DNA of 64,000 nucleotides from RGIG6165 sp045545175 (GTDB lineage Bacteria; Bacillota; Clostridia; Oscillospirales; Feifaniaceae), in the NCBI GenBank assembly GCA_045545175.1, contig JAZQAK010000007.1, positions 124,001-188,000 on the forward strand. Direction: 5' to 3'. A program made the translations under genes and the position numbers. Shown one piece after another: positions 25,744 through 34,542 of the stretch; position 1 is the first letter of the stretch, and each line of letters starts with the position of its first letter. Below the pieces are notes generated by a model that saw only the letters and a program-made list of their open reading frames with translations, did not search any database and had not been told where the DNA came from.

Positions 25744-27807
25744 TTACTTCAATAATATGTTACTCTCCGTCTGTGCCGTATCAAGACCGAAATACACGTC
25801 CATAATATCACGCACTATCGGTGCAACGTTGTTACCGCTGCCGCCGTGTTCAACGACGACTGCAATTGCAATTTCGGGGTCATCGGCAGGAGCGAAGCAA
25901 ACGAATACACCCGTTGCCGTGCCCTTTGCCACCTGTGCCGTACCCGACTTACCGCCGACTGCCACAGGGTAGTTTCTGAATACCGAAGCGGCTGTACCGC
26001 CCTCGTTTACAACGGCCTTCATTCCGTTTATGACCGCTTTGTAGGTGCTGTCGGAAAATTCGACGTTTTCCACAAGTTCACTCGTCGGCTTTTTAGTCAT
26101 CTTACCGCTTGCCGAATCCTTTGCCGAGCGTATCAAATGGGGTTGCCACCTCTCACCGCCGTTTACGACGGTCGAAACGTAGGATACGAGCTGAAGCGGT
26201 GTCATAAGATTGTAGGACTGACCGATAGATGCCTGCACCGTATTACCTGCATACCAACGCTGTCCGAGTTTTTCCGCAACGTCGGGGCCTGCAATCGTGC
26301 CTGCCACCTCACCGCCTATTTCAATGCCCGTCTTCTGACCGAAGCCGAACTTTTTTTCCCATTCAATCAGCGTATCAATGCCCGTCAAGTAGCCTGCCTC
26401 GTAAAAATACTCGTTGCACGAGCCCTGAAGTGCCCCCGATACGTTTACCGTACCGTGACCTCTGCCAAGGTCGGTATACTGCCAGCAGTAGAATTTCTGC
26501 GGACTGAATCTGTCGTAAATACCGTCACAGTGATATGTTGTAGACGGTTTCATCGCACCGCTTTCAAGTGCTGCGATTGCCGTTGTCATTTTAAAGGTCG
26601 AGCCGGGTGCATATGCACCTGCAATCGCCCTGTTCAAGAAAGGCTTTGTCTTATCCGTATTGTTTTTTGCAAAATCCCTGGAATAATTTTTAAGACTGAA
26701 CGTGGGGTAACTTGCAAGTGCAAGAATGTCCCCGTTTTTAACGTCCATCGCAACGACGGCACCTGCGTCGGCATCGGCACCTCTGCCCGAGAGCCTGCCT
26801 CTCGCTGCAATAGCCTTTATGTTTCTTTCAAGCGACTCTTCCGCCGCCGCCTGAAGCTTTAAATCTATGGTAAGGTAAACGTCATCCCCGTTTTGCGGAA
26901 GTTCCTCCGAAATTATATTGACGTTTCCCTGAGCGTCACTTTCAACGAGCCTGCTTCCGTCAATACCGCGCAGACTGTCCTCCATTGCGTATTCGACACC
27001 GCCGATACCTATAAGGTCGTTCATCGAATAGCCTTTTTTGGTGTATTTTTCCATTTCGCTTTCGGATATATAGCCGACCCTGCCGAGTATGTGTGAACAG
27101 TAATCGGTGGTATACTCTCTCGTCGAGGAGGTCACTATATCCGCACCTGCATAGGTCACCTTGTCCTCTTTAATGACGGTTATGATTTCCATATCCACGT
27201 CACTTGCAAAGGTGTAGGGCGTTTTCTTGGAAAAGCCCTTGTATTCCATATCGTACAAAAGCGGTGCAAGAAGACGCTTGTTTTCTTCGGTAAGGTCGGT
27301 GAGTGAATACCTTTTGCAGAGTTTTTCCATAAGTTCGCCTGCCGTTATATCCTCTTTTGCCTCAACCGTTTTTATAAGCCTTTTTTTAACCGAGTCAAAC
27401 GAAGCCTGAATGTCGGCATCGTCACTCGTGTAATACTCGTAGGGTGCATTTCCAAAAGGGAAATTGTCGGTATAGGTAAGTGCCTCCTCATCAATGAGTT
27501 CAAGCAGTGACAAAAGCACCTCGTTTTGCCTGTCAGACGGCAGCTGTGCACGGCTGAGTATCACGTCATAGCAGAGCCTGTTTGTCACAAGAGGCACACC
27601 GTTACGGTCGTAAATCTCACCCCTCTGCGAAACGAGCACCTCGGTAGACGAGGTCTTTCTCAGCGCCCTCTGCAGATAGGTGTCGTAGTCGATTATCTGC
27701 ATATTGATTAGCCTTGCGACAATTATCACCGCAAAAACGGCAACTATAATAAGCAGAAACAGACTTCGTCCCTCATATTTTTTTGTCGGATTTTCACGTT
27801 CATTCAT
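25744..27807 (-). CDS. mrdA: Penicillin-binding protein 2 (elongasome transpeptidase)
   Basis: Class B PBP of 687 residues that cross-links peptidoglycan in the lateral wall. One N-terminal membrane helix (about 15-37) leads to the dimerisation domain with RGEIYDRNGVPL. The transpeptidase domain has SxxK in PGSTFKM, SxN in GSCNEY, and KSGTAQ. A long insertion between about 130 and 240 is usual for clostridial MrdA. Its start overlaps mreD by 8 bases, placing it in the maf-mreC-mreD-mrdA order of elongasome operons. Confidence 0.95.
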   Translation of the reverse strand: MNERENPTKKYEGRSLFLLIIVAVFAVIIVARLINMQIIDYDTYLQRALRKTSSTEVLVSQRGEIYDRNGVPLVTNRLCYDVILSRAQLPSDRQNEVLLSLLELIDEEALTYTDNFPFGNAPYEYYTSDDADIQASFDSVKKRLIKTVEAKEDITAGELMEKLCKRYSLTDLTEENKRLLAPLLYDMEYKGFSKKTPYTFASDVDMEIITVIKEDKVTYAGADIVTSSTREYTTDYCSHILGRVGYISESEMEKYTKKGYSMNDLIGIGGVEYAMEDSLRGIDGSRLVESDAQGNVNIISEELPQNGDDVYLTIDLKLQAAAEESLERNIKAIAARGRLSGRGADADAGAVVAMDVKNGDILALASYPTFSLKNYSRDFAKNNTDKTKPFLNRAIAGAYAPGSTFKMTTAIAALESGAMKPSTTYHCDGIYDRFSPQKFYCWQYTDLGRGHGTVNVSGALQGSCNEYFYEAGYLTGIDTLIEWEKKFGFGQKTGIEIGGEVAGTIAGPDVAEKLGQRWYAGNTVQASIGQSYNLMTPLQLVSYVSTVVNGGERWQPHLIRSAKDSASGKMTKKPTSELVENVEFSDSTYKAVINGMKAVVNEGGTAASVFRNYPVAVGGKSGTAQVAKGTATGVFVCFAPADDPEIAIAVVVEHGGSGNNVAPIVRDIMDVYFGLDTAQTESNILLK

Positions 27808-28318
27808 CCTGACCGAACTTACCTTTCATCCATTTGCAAAATAAAAATACGGGTATAGCAAAAATGCTTGAATATATACATTCAATCCACAGACCGAGAA
27901 TTTCCGTCCCGAGTCCGAAGGTTGAGCCGATAATAAAGATTTTCCAGAACAACTTATATACCGTCAGCACCACGTACACGCTTACCTGATATATAAGTGC
28001 GGCAATAATACCGTCGCTTATCGCATTTTCGGAAACGAAGCGGATAACGCAGGCGGTTATCATAAGTAAAAGTGCGTATTTGCCGAACATAACACCGCTT
28101 ACCGCATCGCACGCAAGGCCGAGTATGACCGAAAAAGCCACGCTTTGAGGCAGAGTACAGTTAAGTGTCACGCATATGACGGCAGGTATCAGCATAAAGG
28201 GCTTTATCCCGAATATTTCAATGCCCGTTGCACTCACCGTCTGGAATGTGTATATAACCATCAGCAGAAGCGAGAGCAGGGTGTAAACCGCTATACGTTT
28301 TTTGGTGTATATGCTCAT
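27800..28318 (-). CDS. mreD: Rod shape-determining protein MreD
   Basis: 172-residue integral membrane protein with about five helices and a short basic C-terminus (KWMKGKFGQDE). Length and hydrophobicity fit MreD, and it lies between mreC (ATGA overlap) and mrdA (8-base overlap). MreD sequences are poorly conserved, so the call leans on position. It would link MreC/PBP2 with the MreB cytoskeleton; mreB is not in the window. Confidence 0.88.
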   Translation of the reverse strand: MSIYTKKRIAVYTLLSLLLMVIYTFQTVSATGIEIFGIKPFMLIPAVICVTLNCTLPQSVAFSVILGLACDAVSGVMFGKYALLLMITACVIRFVSENAISDGIIAALIYQVSVYVVLTVYKLFWKIFIIGSTFGLGTEILGLWIECIYSSIFAIPVFLFCKWMKGKFGQDE

Positions 28319-29160
28319 TTTTCTCCTCCGAATGACGTGATTACCATAACGGAGGTCACTTTATCAAAATCAACCGTCGGTTTGATGACGGCTGTCACCG
28401 AATTTCTGTATTCATCGGCAAAAACCTCATCCACCGTGCCGATAATAAGCCCCTTCGGGTAGGTGTGTCCGAGCCCCGAGGTCTGCACCGTGTCGCCCGT
28501 CTGTGCCGAGTTTTCGTTTGGCAGAAGCGAGAGAACACATTTGCCCTCACCCTGATAACGTGTGCTTCCCTCAAGTATGGCAACGTCGTGTGTACGCACT
28601 ATCATTGCACCGATTGAAATTTCCGTATCAAGAACGGTCGTAACCTCTGCAAAAGCGCTGCCCACGTCGGACACCACGCCGACGACACCGTCACTCGTCA
28701 TAACGAGCTGTCCCTGTGAAAGCCCGTCACGCTTTCCGGCGTCTATGATAAGCACCTTATCGGAATTGCCCACTCCCCTGCCCGTGACCGAGGCGTAGAC
28801 AAGTTCGTAATCGTCGTGAGTATCCTTAAGACCGAGATATTTTTTAAGGTCCTCATTTTCCTTTGCAATACCCTCGTTCTGACGAAGTTTGAATTCAGCC
28901 TTCGAGAGTTGTGAACGCAGATTGTTGTTTTCCTCCACAAGCTCGTCATAGCCCGTCAGCCTGCCGTAGTTGTAGGAAATGAAGTTTCCTATCGCAGTAC
29001 CTGCCTTGCGAAGCGGTGAAAACACGGTTCCCGTCACGTTCTGGAAAACCGTCATATCCCCGGCGGATGCATACGAGTAAATCATAAGTCCGCCCAGAAT
29101 AAGTGCGATTACAAGTGCAAATATAATTATCGGTTTTTTAATAAACTCCGAAATTCTCAA
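28315..29160 (-). CDS. mreC: Rod shape-determining protein MreC
   Basis: 281 residues: an N-terminal membrane helix (about 10-30), a coiled coil (about 70-105, NNNLRSQLSKAEFKLRQ...), and the MreC beta domain with DKVLIIDAGKRDGLSQGQ and GVVGVV. It acts outside the membrane as activator of PBP2. The stop overlaps mreD and the start is one base after maf. Confidence 0.94.
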   Translation of the reverse strand: MRISEFIKKPIIIFALVIALILGGLMIYSYASAGDMTVFQNVTGTVFSPLRKAGTAIGNFISYNYGRLTGYDELVEENNNLRSQLSKAEFKLRQNEGIAKENEDLKKYLGLKDTHDDYELVYASVTGRGVGNSDKVLIIDAGKRDGLSQGQLVMTSDGVVGVVSDVGSAFAEVTTVLDTEISIGAMIVRTHDVAILEGSTRYQGEGKCVLSLLPNENSAQTGDTVQTSGLGHTYPKGLIIGTVDEVFADEYRNSVTAVIKPTVDFDKVTSVMVITSFGGEK

Positions 29161-29161
29161 A

Positions 29162-29737
29162 TTAAAGTGTTCCTTTCAGGCAATCAATGCCGAATTCATT
29201 TTTAAGTTTTTCTGCCACACGGCACACGGGAAAGCCGACAACCGTAAAATAGTCACCCTCAATGCCCGAAACGAGCAGAGCACCGAGTCCCTGAATACCG
29301 TAGGCACCCGCCTTGTCCATCGGCTCACCGCTTTTGACGTAGGACAAAATTTCATCATCGGTCAGTTCTTTAAAATGCACCGCCGTTTTTTCGTGAAAGA
29401 CGATGCTTTTTCCGCCACCCACGAGTGCAACACCCGTGTAGACGAAATGCGTCCTGCCTGACAGCATTTTAAGCATATTAAAGGCATCTTTTTCATCCGT
29501 CGGTTTGCCCAAAATGACGTCATCAAGTGCCACCACCGTGTCCGAGCCGATAACAAGCGTATTTTCGCACGCCGCCGACGTCGCCTTGCCGAGAGAGAGT
29601 TTTTCAACCGTCACGTCGGGTGAAAAACCTTTCACACTGTCCTCATCAAAGCTCGGCTTACAAATATCAAATTGAAGTCCCATACCGGAAAGAAGTTCCC
29701 TTCTTCTCGGCGACCCCGAAGCAAGCAATATTTTCAT
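29162..29737 (-). CDS. maf: Maf family nucleoside triphosphate pyrophosphatase
   Basis: 191 residues starting LLASGSPRRRELL, the Maf signature. Conserved IGSDTVVALDDVILGKP and GEPMDKAGAYGIQG segments carry the catalytic Asp and Lys. Maf enzymes hydrolyse non-canonical or modified NTPs (dTTP/UTP or m7GTP types) and are linked with septum control in B. subtilis; the -AYGIQG- form suggests the dTTP/UTP subgroup. First gene of the twelve-gene operon. The leader upstream contains repeat module A and a hairpin. Confidence 0.94.
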   Translation of the reverse strand: MKILLASGSPRRRELLSGMGLQFDICKPSFDEDSVKGFSPDVTVEKLSLGKATSAACENTLVIGSDTVVALDDVILGKPTDEKDAFNMLKMLSGRTHFVYTGVALVGGGKSIVFHEKTAVHFKELTDDEILSYVKSGEPMDKAGAYGIQGLGALLVSGIEGDYFTVVGFPVCRVAEKLKNEFGIDCLKGTL

Positions 29738-29744
29738 AACGACC

Positions 29745-29820
29745 TCGTTATTTCAAATTCGTAATTCGGAATTCGTAATGCGGAATTAAGGTGGATTTTT
29801 GATTCCATCAAAAATCAAAT
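29745..29820. repeat. Module A plus hairpin B in the maf leader
   Basis: Module A (about 29756-29786) and a GATTTTTGAT/ATCAAAAATC hairpin (about 29790-29815) lie between the candidate promoter and maf, so they would be transcribed as leader RNA of the operon. Confidence 0.7.
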
Positions 29821-29831
29821 TCATTCCGTCG

Positions 29832-29859
29832 TTCTTATAATGTCTTTTTCACATAATTC
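29832..29859 (-). promoter_or_regulatory. Candidate promoter of the maf-mre-gld operon
   Basis: On the minus strand TTGAAT (29859-29854), a 16-bp spacer and TATAAG (29837-29832), about 95 bases before maf. Confidence 0.45.
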
Positions 29860-29889
29860 AAACAGGATTAAATTCCGAAATATATTCTT

Positions 29890-30096
29890 AAGGTTTCCCC
29901 ATAAGGCTCCCTTGTGTAAAGGGAGCTGTCAGCGTAGCTGACTGAGGGATTGTTTATTCCAATAAAATTTCGCAGAAATTTTTTCCTTAATTCTGCCCTA
30001 AGGCAGACATCATTTGCACGAAGTGCAACATCATTGCGTAGCACATCATTTGCGTAGCAACATCATTTCTTGCAATTCCTAATTGCCAAAAAAGTT
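29890..30096. repeat. Module F, hairpin and ACATCATT mini-hairpin array
   Basis: Module F (about 29897-29952) has CTCCCTTGTGTAAAGGGAG and a second stem GTCAGC/GCTGAC with the tail GAGGGATTGT. After an AAATTTCGCAGAAATTT hairpin comes an array (29992-30068) of short palindromes (TCTGCC/GGCAGA, TTGCAC/GTGCAA, TGCGTAGCA) separated by CATCATT. A further palindrome (AAAAAAGTTTT/AAAACTTTTTT, about 30088-30112) runs into the end of the U32 gene and may terminate it. Confidence 0.75.
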
Positions 30097-31863
30097 TTAC
30101 AAAACTTTTTTGGCAAACATTCCCCTCGTGAATTCACCCGAAGGCTTTCCTTTTCTCTCTCTGTAACAGAGAAGCACCTCTGCACACTTTGCAGGAGACT
30201 CATCGGTAAAGAAGAGCGCCCTTGACGACAGATTGAGTTCTTTAAGTTCACTCTCCCTGTCTGCAAGCCAGACGGGGACGGAGTTGTATATGACGTTTCT
30301 GCACATGGGTGCCTTCATCACGAAGAATTTCTGTCCCGCCCTGTCGGAGAGCGTCTGTGGCAGACGGCACCTTCTGCCGTCACAGCCGAGGGCGTTTTTG
30401 CCGATGCAACTTTCGCTGACCATAAGAGGCAGTTTACCGTAGGCAAATATACCGCCTGCACAAGCCTTTGTTATATCCCTTATCTGCGGTGCACTGCACT
30501 CTGCCGAAAGGAGCACGTCCCTTGCGCCGAGTGAGTAGAGATACTGCACCGAAAATCTGTTGAAAGCATTCAGCGATATACCGCATATGAAATCAAGACC
30601 GCACTCTTTTGCAAGAGCAACCTGCCCGATATTCTCAACACACACGATTGTATTGCCGAGTTTTTTCGCCTTGCACAGCATTTCGGCGTAGTGACTTCTC
30701 TCGTTATCGGTAATTATCTTAGGCAGATGAATACCGTATCCCGACAGAGAATTTTTAATTATCTCCTCAATGGGTAAGAAAACAACGTCACCGCCGAGCA
30801 CCTTTGCCTGCGACAAATTCAGCGCAAAGCAGTACAACTTGTTTTCACCCTTTTTCTTTGCAAAGGTTTTTGATGCAATAAAATCCTTTGCAGCCTGCTC
30901 ATCTGCAGGCGGTGCTGACACGGGTTTTACCTGTGAGAGCAGTTTTTCATAACGCACCCTCTCTTTTGCCAGAAGTGCGGAGTATTTTTTTATATCCTCG
31001 TCAACCTTGACTCCGAGGTCAAACTGCCCTTTTCTGCCGTCAAAGAAAGATGAGGTAAAACCGCTTCTCGAAAAAATCTCGGAAAGCGTCTTTTTGTTAT
31101 AGTCGCCCCTTGCATACGCCCTTGTGACAGCACCGACGTATTCGGCACGTTTCATCCTGCCCTCAATCTTGTAGGCGGATGCACCCGTTTTTGCCACCTC
31201 GCCCATCTTGTCGGCAAGGCACAAATCCTTGAGTGAGAGAAAATACCCCTTTTTACCGCTTACCGTGTACGGCAATCTGCATGGGCCTGCACAACGGCCT
31301 CTGTTACCGCTTCGTCTGCCGATAACGGCACTCATAAGACACTGACCCGAATAGGCGTAGCAGAGTGCACCGTGAACGAAAATCTCGGTTTCTATACCGC
31401 AGTTGTCGGTAATATACTTGATGTTTTTTGATGACAGTTCTCTTGCAAGGACAACCCTTTTCATACCGAGTTCTTTGCACATTTTTGCCCCGTCAAGTGA
31501 ATGGACGGACATCTGTGTCGAGCCGTGAAGCTCCATATCGGGAATATATTCCCTCAAAAGACACGCAAGACCCCAGTCCTGCACGATAAGTGCATCGACG
31601 CCGATATCCCTCATCTGCTTTGCAAAGGCGAGTGCCGACGCTATTTCCCTGTCCCCTTCAAGAATATTGAGTGTAACGAGCACCTTTACGCCGTTTTCGT
31701 GACAGAAAGCGACAACACCCGCAATTTCATCGGCAGAAAAATTTTTGGCATACTGCCTTGCATTGTGGTCACCGCCGCCGAGGTAAATCTCATCCGCCCC
31801 GTTTGCAACGGCGGCACACACCGCCTCAACACTTCCGCAGGGTGAAAGAACTTTTCCTCTCAT
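30097..31863 (-). CDS. Peptidase U32 family protein (RNA hydroxylase-type)
   Basis: 588 residues. The N-terminal TIM-barrel-like region holds ADEIYLGGGDHNAR and LHGSTQMSVHS. The U32 signature with conserved cysteines is EIFVHGALCYAYSGQC...GRCAGPCRLPY (residues about 168-205), probably binding an Fe-S cluster. U32 proteins were first called collagenases, but RlhA and TrhP act in 23S rRNA and tRNA hydroxylation; the length and C-terminal extension are nearer RlhA. The start overlaps zapA as ATGA. The zapA-U32 pair recurs in clostridia, so a shared transcript is expected. Confidence 0.88.
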   Translation of the reverse strand: MRGKVLSPCGSVEAVCAAVANGADEIYLGGGDHNARQYAKNFSADEIAGVVAFCHENGVKVLVTLNILEGDREIASALAFAKQMRDIGVDALIVQDWGLACLLREYIPDMELHGSTQMSVHSLDGAKMCKELGMKRVVLARELSSKNIKYITDNCGIETEIFVHGALCYAYSGQCLMSAVIGRRSGNRGRCAGPCRLPYTVSGKKGYFLSLKDLCLADKMGEVAKTGASAYKIEGRMKRAEYVGAVTRAYARGDYNKKTLSEIFSRSGFTSSFFDGRKGQFDLGVKVDEDIKKYSALLAKERVRYEKLLSQVKPVSAPPADEQAAKDFIASKTFAKKKGENKLYCFALNLSQAKVLGGDVVFLPIEEIIKNSLSGYGIHLPKIITDNERSHYAEMLCKAKKLGNTIVCVENIGQVALAKECGLDFICGISLNAFNRFSVQYLYSLGARDVLLSAECSAPQIRDITKACAGGIFAYGKLPLMVSESCIGKNALGCDGRRCRLPQTLSDRAGQKFFVMKAPMCRNVIYNSVPVWLADRESELKELNLSSRALFFTDESPAKCAEVLLCYRERKGKPSGEFTRGMFAKKVL

Positions 31864-32201
31864 CTGAGTTTCATGCGAAGCTCGGCATTCTCATTCTGAA
31901 GCTTCGTGAGTGCCCTGCGAGCCTCTTCAGCTTCCGCACGGTATTTTGACACCTCGTCAATATACTCTCTTATCTGTGAGCGCAGATTGTTTGTCGACTG
32001 CATAACCTTTTCAATCTCATCGCAGTAGGTAAATGACGTAAGCACCGCCGCCATTGTGAGCGAAGCATGCTCGTTAGCAGCCATAACCTCTCTTGTCTTT
32101 GCATCGACCTTCTTTGCGATACCCTGTACGTACTCCTCCGACTCGTCGGCAAGAATAGTGTAGGTTGAATCAAGAATTTTAACCGTTACCTTGTTTCTCA
32201 T
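31860..32201 (-). CDS. zapA: Cell division protein ZapA
   Basis: 113 residues. The N-terminal ZapA fold (NKVTVKILDSTYTILADESEEYVQGIA) is followed by a long helix and coiled coil (about 55-112). ZapA binds and bundles FtsZ filaments at the Z ring. It begins two bases after the proA stop and overlaps the U32 gene by four bases. Confidence 0.92.
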   Translation of the reverse strand: MRNKVTVKILDSTYTILADESEEYVQGIAKKVDAKTREVMAANEHASLTMAAVLTSFTYCDEIEKVMQSTNNLRSQIREYIDEVSKYRAEAEEARRALTKLQNENAELRMKLR

Positions 32202-32203
32202 AT

Positions 32204-33481
32204 TTAAACCTCTCCCTGATGAATAAATTTTCTTTTACCGCTTGCAAAGTCGGCAACCACGTCACCGTCACCCTCAAGCAAATATCTGTAACTTACGAGT
32301 CCCTCTATACCGACGGGGCCCCTTGCATGTAACTTGCCCGTGGATATGCCCACTTCTGCACCGAAGCCGTATCTGTACCCGTCGGCAAACCTCGTCGAGC
32401 AGTTTTTGTATACGCCTGCGGAATCGACGTTGTTCATAAAGAAATCAGCCGCCGCATTATCCTGCGTCACGATACAGTCGGTATGTCCCGAGCCGTATTT
32501 GTTTATGTGGCGTACCGCCTCGTACACGCTGTCAACGATTCTTACCGACAGTTTTAGACCGACGTATTCGGTAGACCAATCCTCCTCGGTCGCCTGCTCA
32601 CAATTTATAACCGCACAGGTTCTCGGACAGCCTACAAGCGTAACGCCCTTTTCAGCGAGTGCCTTTGACACCTCGGTGAGAAATTTGATTGCCGTCGCCT
32701 CGACAAGAAGCGTTTCAACGGTATTGCAGGCGGCAGGATACTGTGTTTTTGAATCGACCACTATGTCAACCGCCTTTTTGATGTCGGCAGAGCCGTCAAC
32801 GTAGACGTGGCACACACCGTCGGCATGTCCCATAACGGGAATAGACGTATTGTCCATTATGTATTTTACGAATGCACCGCTTCCTCTCGGGATAAGCAGG
32901 TCAACACAGTCGTCACACGACAGCAGTTCGCCAATTTCCTCTCTCGAGGTGAGAAGTGTTAAAAATCCGTCGGGCAGACCTGCTTTAACACCTGCCTCTA
33001 TGATTATCTCGGCAAGTGCGGTATTGGTTGCATACGCCTCTTTACCGCCCTTGAGTATCGCCGCATTACCGCTTTTGATGCAGAGCATTGCAATCTGCAC
33101 GAGCGCATCGGGACGGGATTCAAATATGACACCTATAACGCCTATTCCGCAACTCTTTTTGGTAAGCGTCAGCCCGTCGGCAAGTTCCCTTTTAAAAAGA
33201 ATTTTATTACACGGGTCAGAAAGCCCTGCCAACGCCCTTGCCCCCTCAACCGTATCGGCAAGTTTTTTGCCGTAAAAGCCGAGTCTGCTTCGCAGCGCAG
33301 GCGAAAGCCCGTCCTTGTCGGCAAGTTCTATATCAAGCGCATTTGCATTTTCTATTTTTTCACTCTGTGCCGTAAGAGCATCACATATAGCATTTATCGC
33401 TCTGTTTTTCGTATCGTCATCAAGCGTACCGCATACGATAGCCGCCTCTTTGGCATGCAGAGCATACTCCCGAACTCCCAT
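32204..33481 (-). CDS. proA: Gamma-glutamyl phosphate reductase
   Basis: NADPH-dependent second step of proline synthesis from glutamate, about 425 residues. It belongs to the aldehyde dehydrogenase superfamily, with the catalytic cysteine in QYPAACNTVETLLV, cofactor segment GVIFESRPDA, and the C-terminal GPVGIEGL motif. An upstream in-frame ATG exists at 33493, but GGAGG five bases before the ATG at 33481 decides the start. No proB lies next to it. Repeat module D lies directly upstream. First gene of proA-zapA-U32. Confidence 0.95.
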   Translation of the reverse strand: MGVREYALHAKEAAIVCGTLDDDTKNRAINAICDALTAQSEKIENANALDIELADKDGLSPALRSRLGFYGKKLADTVEGARALAGLSDPCNKILFKRELADGLTLTKKSCGIGVIGVIFESRPDALVQIAMLCIKSGNAAILKGGKEAYATNTALAEIIIEAGVKAGLPDGFLTLLTSREEIGELLSCDDCVDLLIPRGSGAFVKYIMDNTSIPVMGHADGVCHVYVDGSADIKKAVDIVVDSKTQYPAACNTVETLLVEATAIKFLTEVSKALAEKGVTLVGCPRTCAVINCEQATEEDWSTEYVGLKLSVRIVDSVYEAVRHINKYGSGHTDCIVTQDNAAADFFMNNVDSAGVYKNCSTRFADGYRYGFGAEVGISTGKLHARGPVGIEGLVSYRYLLEGDGDVVADFASGKRKFIHQGEV

Positions 33482-33485
33482 ATCT

Positions 33486-33660
33486 TCCTCCATTTCGTTC
33501 TCGCAAACTTCGCATCATCCGTCAGCAAATATATTTGCTGACTTAATCGCTTCGCCCTTCGTCCTCTTTCCCACCACGACGCATTTCATTTGCCTCGTGT
33601 CGGGAACCCTGTTTTTTTCACAAACTTCACTTGCCGTCAGGCAATTCACTATTTTAGATA
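33486..33660. repeat. Module D copy with palindrome and partial ACTTCACT array
   Basis: On the minus strand a module D copy (33612-33486) ends GAAGTTTGCGAGAACGA just before the proA ribosome site. It contains a perfect palindrome GTCAGCAAATA/TATTTGCTGAC (33521-33542). At its far end one unit TTGCC-GTCA-GGCAA flanked by ACTTCACT and TTCACT matches the array at 57142. Confidence 0.65.
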
Positions 33661-33752
33661 TATATAATAATATAATATAAAACACGCACTATTTCAATAG
33701 AAACACTTTAATTTTTGTAACATATGTGTTAATATTCCCTTAAGGTGATTTG

Positions 33753-34400
33753 ATGAAGGTAAAAGAAATTGCAAAAAAAGCGGAAATTGCACTTGAAAAA
33801 CTCTATCCCGATGCGCTCTGCTCTCTGCAATACGGTAAAGATTACGAACTGCTTTTTGCGGTGCGTCTGTCCGCACAGTGTACGGATGCCCGTGTAAATA
33901 TCGTGTGTGCCGACCTTTTTGTGAAATATCCGACGCTTGAGTCGTTTGCACAGGCAGATATAACAGAGCTTGAGAATGCGGTAAAGCCCTGCGGTTTCTA
34001 TCGCACCAAGGCGCAGAATATAAAAGACGCCGCAAAAATGCTTATTGAAAAATTTAATTCAAAAGTGCCCGACAATATGGAGGATTTGCTTTCTCTGCCC
34101 GGTGTCGGCAGGAAAACGGCAAACCTGATTTTAGGTGACATATATAACACGCCCTCGTCGGTCGTGGCGGACACCCATTGTATAAGAATATCAAACAGGC
34201 TCGGTCTTGCTCTGTCGAAAGAGCCCGAAAAGGTTGAATTTGCACTTCGTGAGGTGCTAACACCCGAAACCTCGTCGGATTTTTGTCACAGGCTGGTGCT
34301 TTTCGGCAGGGAATACTGCACCGCACGCAAGCCGAAATGTGATATTTGTCCTTTAGCACAAATCTGTAAGTCGAGGGAAGCAAAACCGCATAAGGTTTAA
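33753..34400 (+). CDS. nth: Endonuclease III
   Basis: DNA glycosylase/AP lyase for oxidised pyrimidines, 215 residues. The helix-hairpin-helix LLSLPGVGRKTANLIL contains the catalytic Lys, the Asp is in VVADTHCIRISNRLGL, and the C-terminal [4Fe-4S] loop is C-x6-C-x2-C-x5-C (CTARKPKCDICPLAQIC). AAGGTGAT lies five bases before the ATG at 33753; the TTG just before it is unlikely to be the start. Confidence 0.96.
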   Translation: MKVKEIAKKAEIALEKLYPDALCSLQYGKDYELLFAVRLSAQCTDARVNIVCADLFVKYPTLESFAQADITELENAVKPCGFYRTKAQNIKDAAKMLIEKFNSKVPDNMEDLLSLPGVGRKTANLILGDIYNTPSSVVADTHCIRISNRLGLALSKEPEKVEFALREVLTPETSSDFCHRLVLFGREYCTARKPKCDICPLAQICKSREAKPHKV

Positions 34401-34416
34401 ACGCAGGAAAATTTTA

Positions 34417-34534
34417 TATAATTTGAATGCGTAAGTCCGAAGTAAGGCTGACGCCTTTCGAGGACGACAAATTGAAAATATAAAAATTTAACAAGTTTAA
34501 GCCTATGGGATTTTACTTTCCTCGGCTTAAGGAG
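34417..34534 (+). promoter_or_regulatory. Structured leader before the lipid kinase gene, unassigned
   Basis: A TATAAT (34417-34422) is followed by nested pairing: GTCC 34435-34438 with GGAC 34462-34465 and AAGGC 34444-34448 with GCCTT 34453-34457. An outer AATTTG/CAAATT (34420-34425/34468-34473) is possible if transcription starts earlier. A second hairpin, TTAAGCC 34497-34503 with GGCTTAA 34524-34530, touches the AAGGAG ribosome site. I match it to no riboswitch class I know. Confidence 0.45.
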
Positions 34535-34542
34535 AATAAAAA

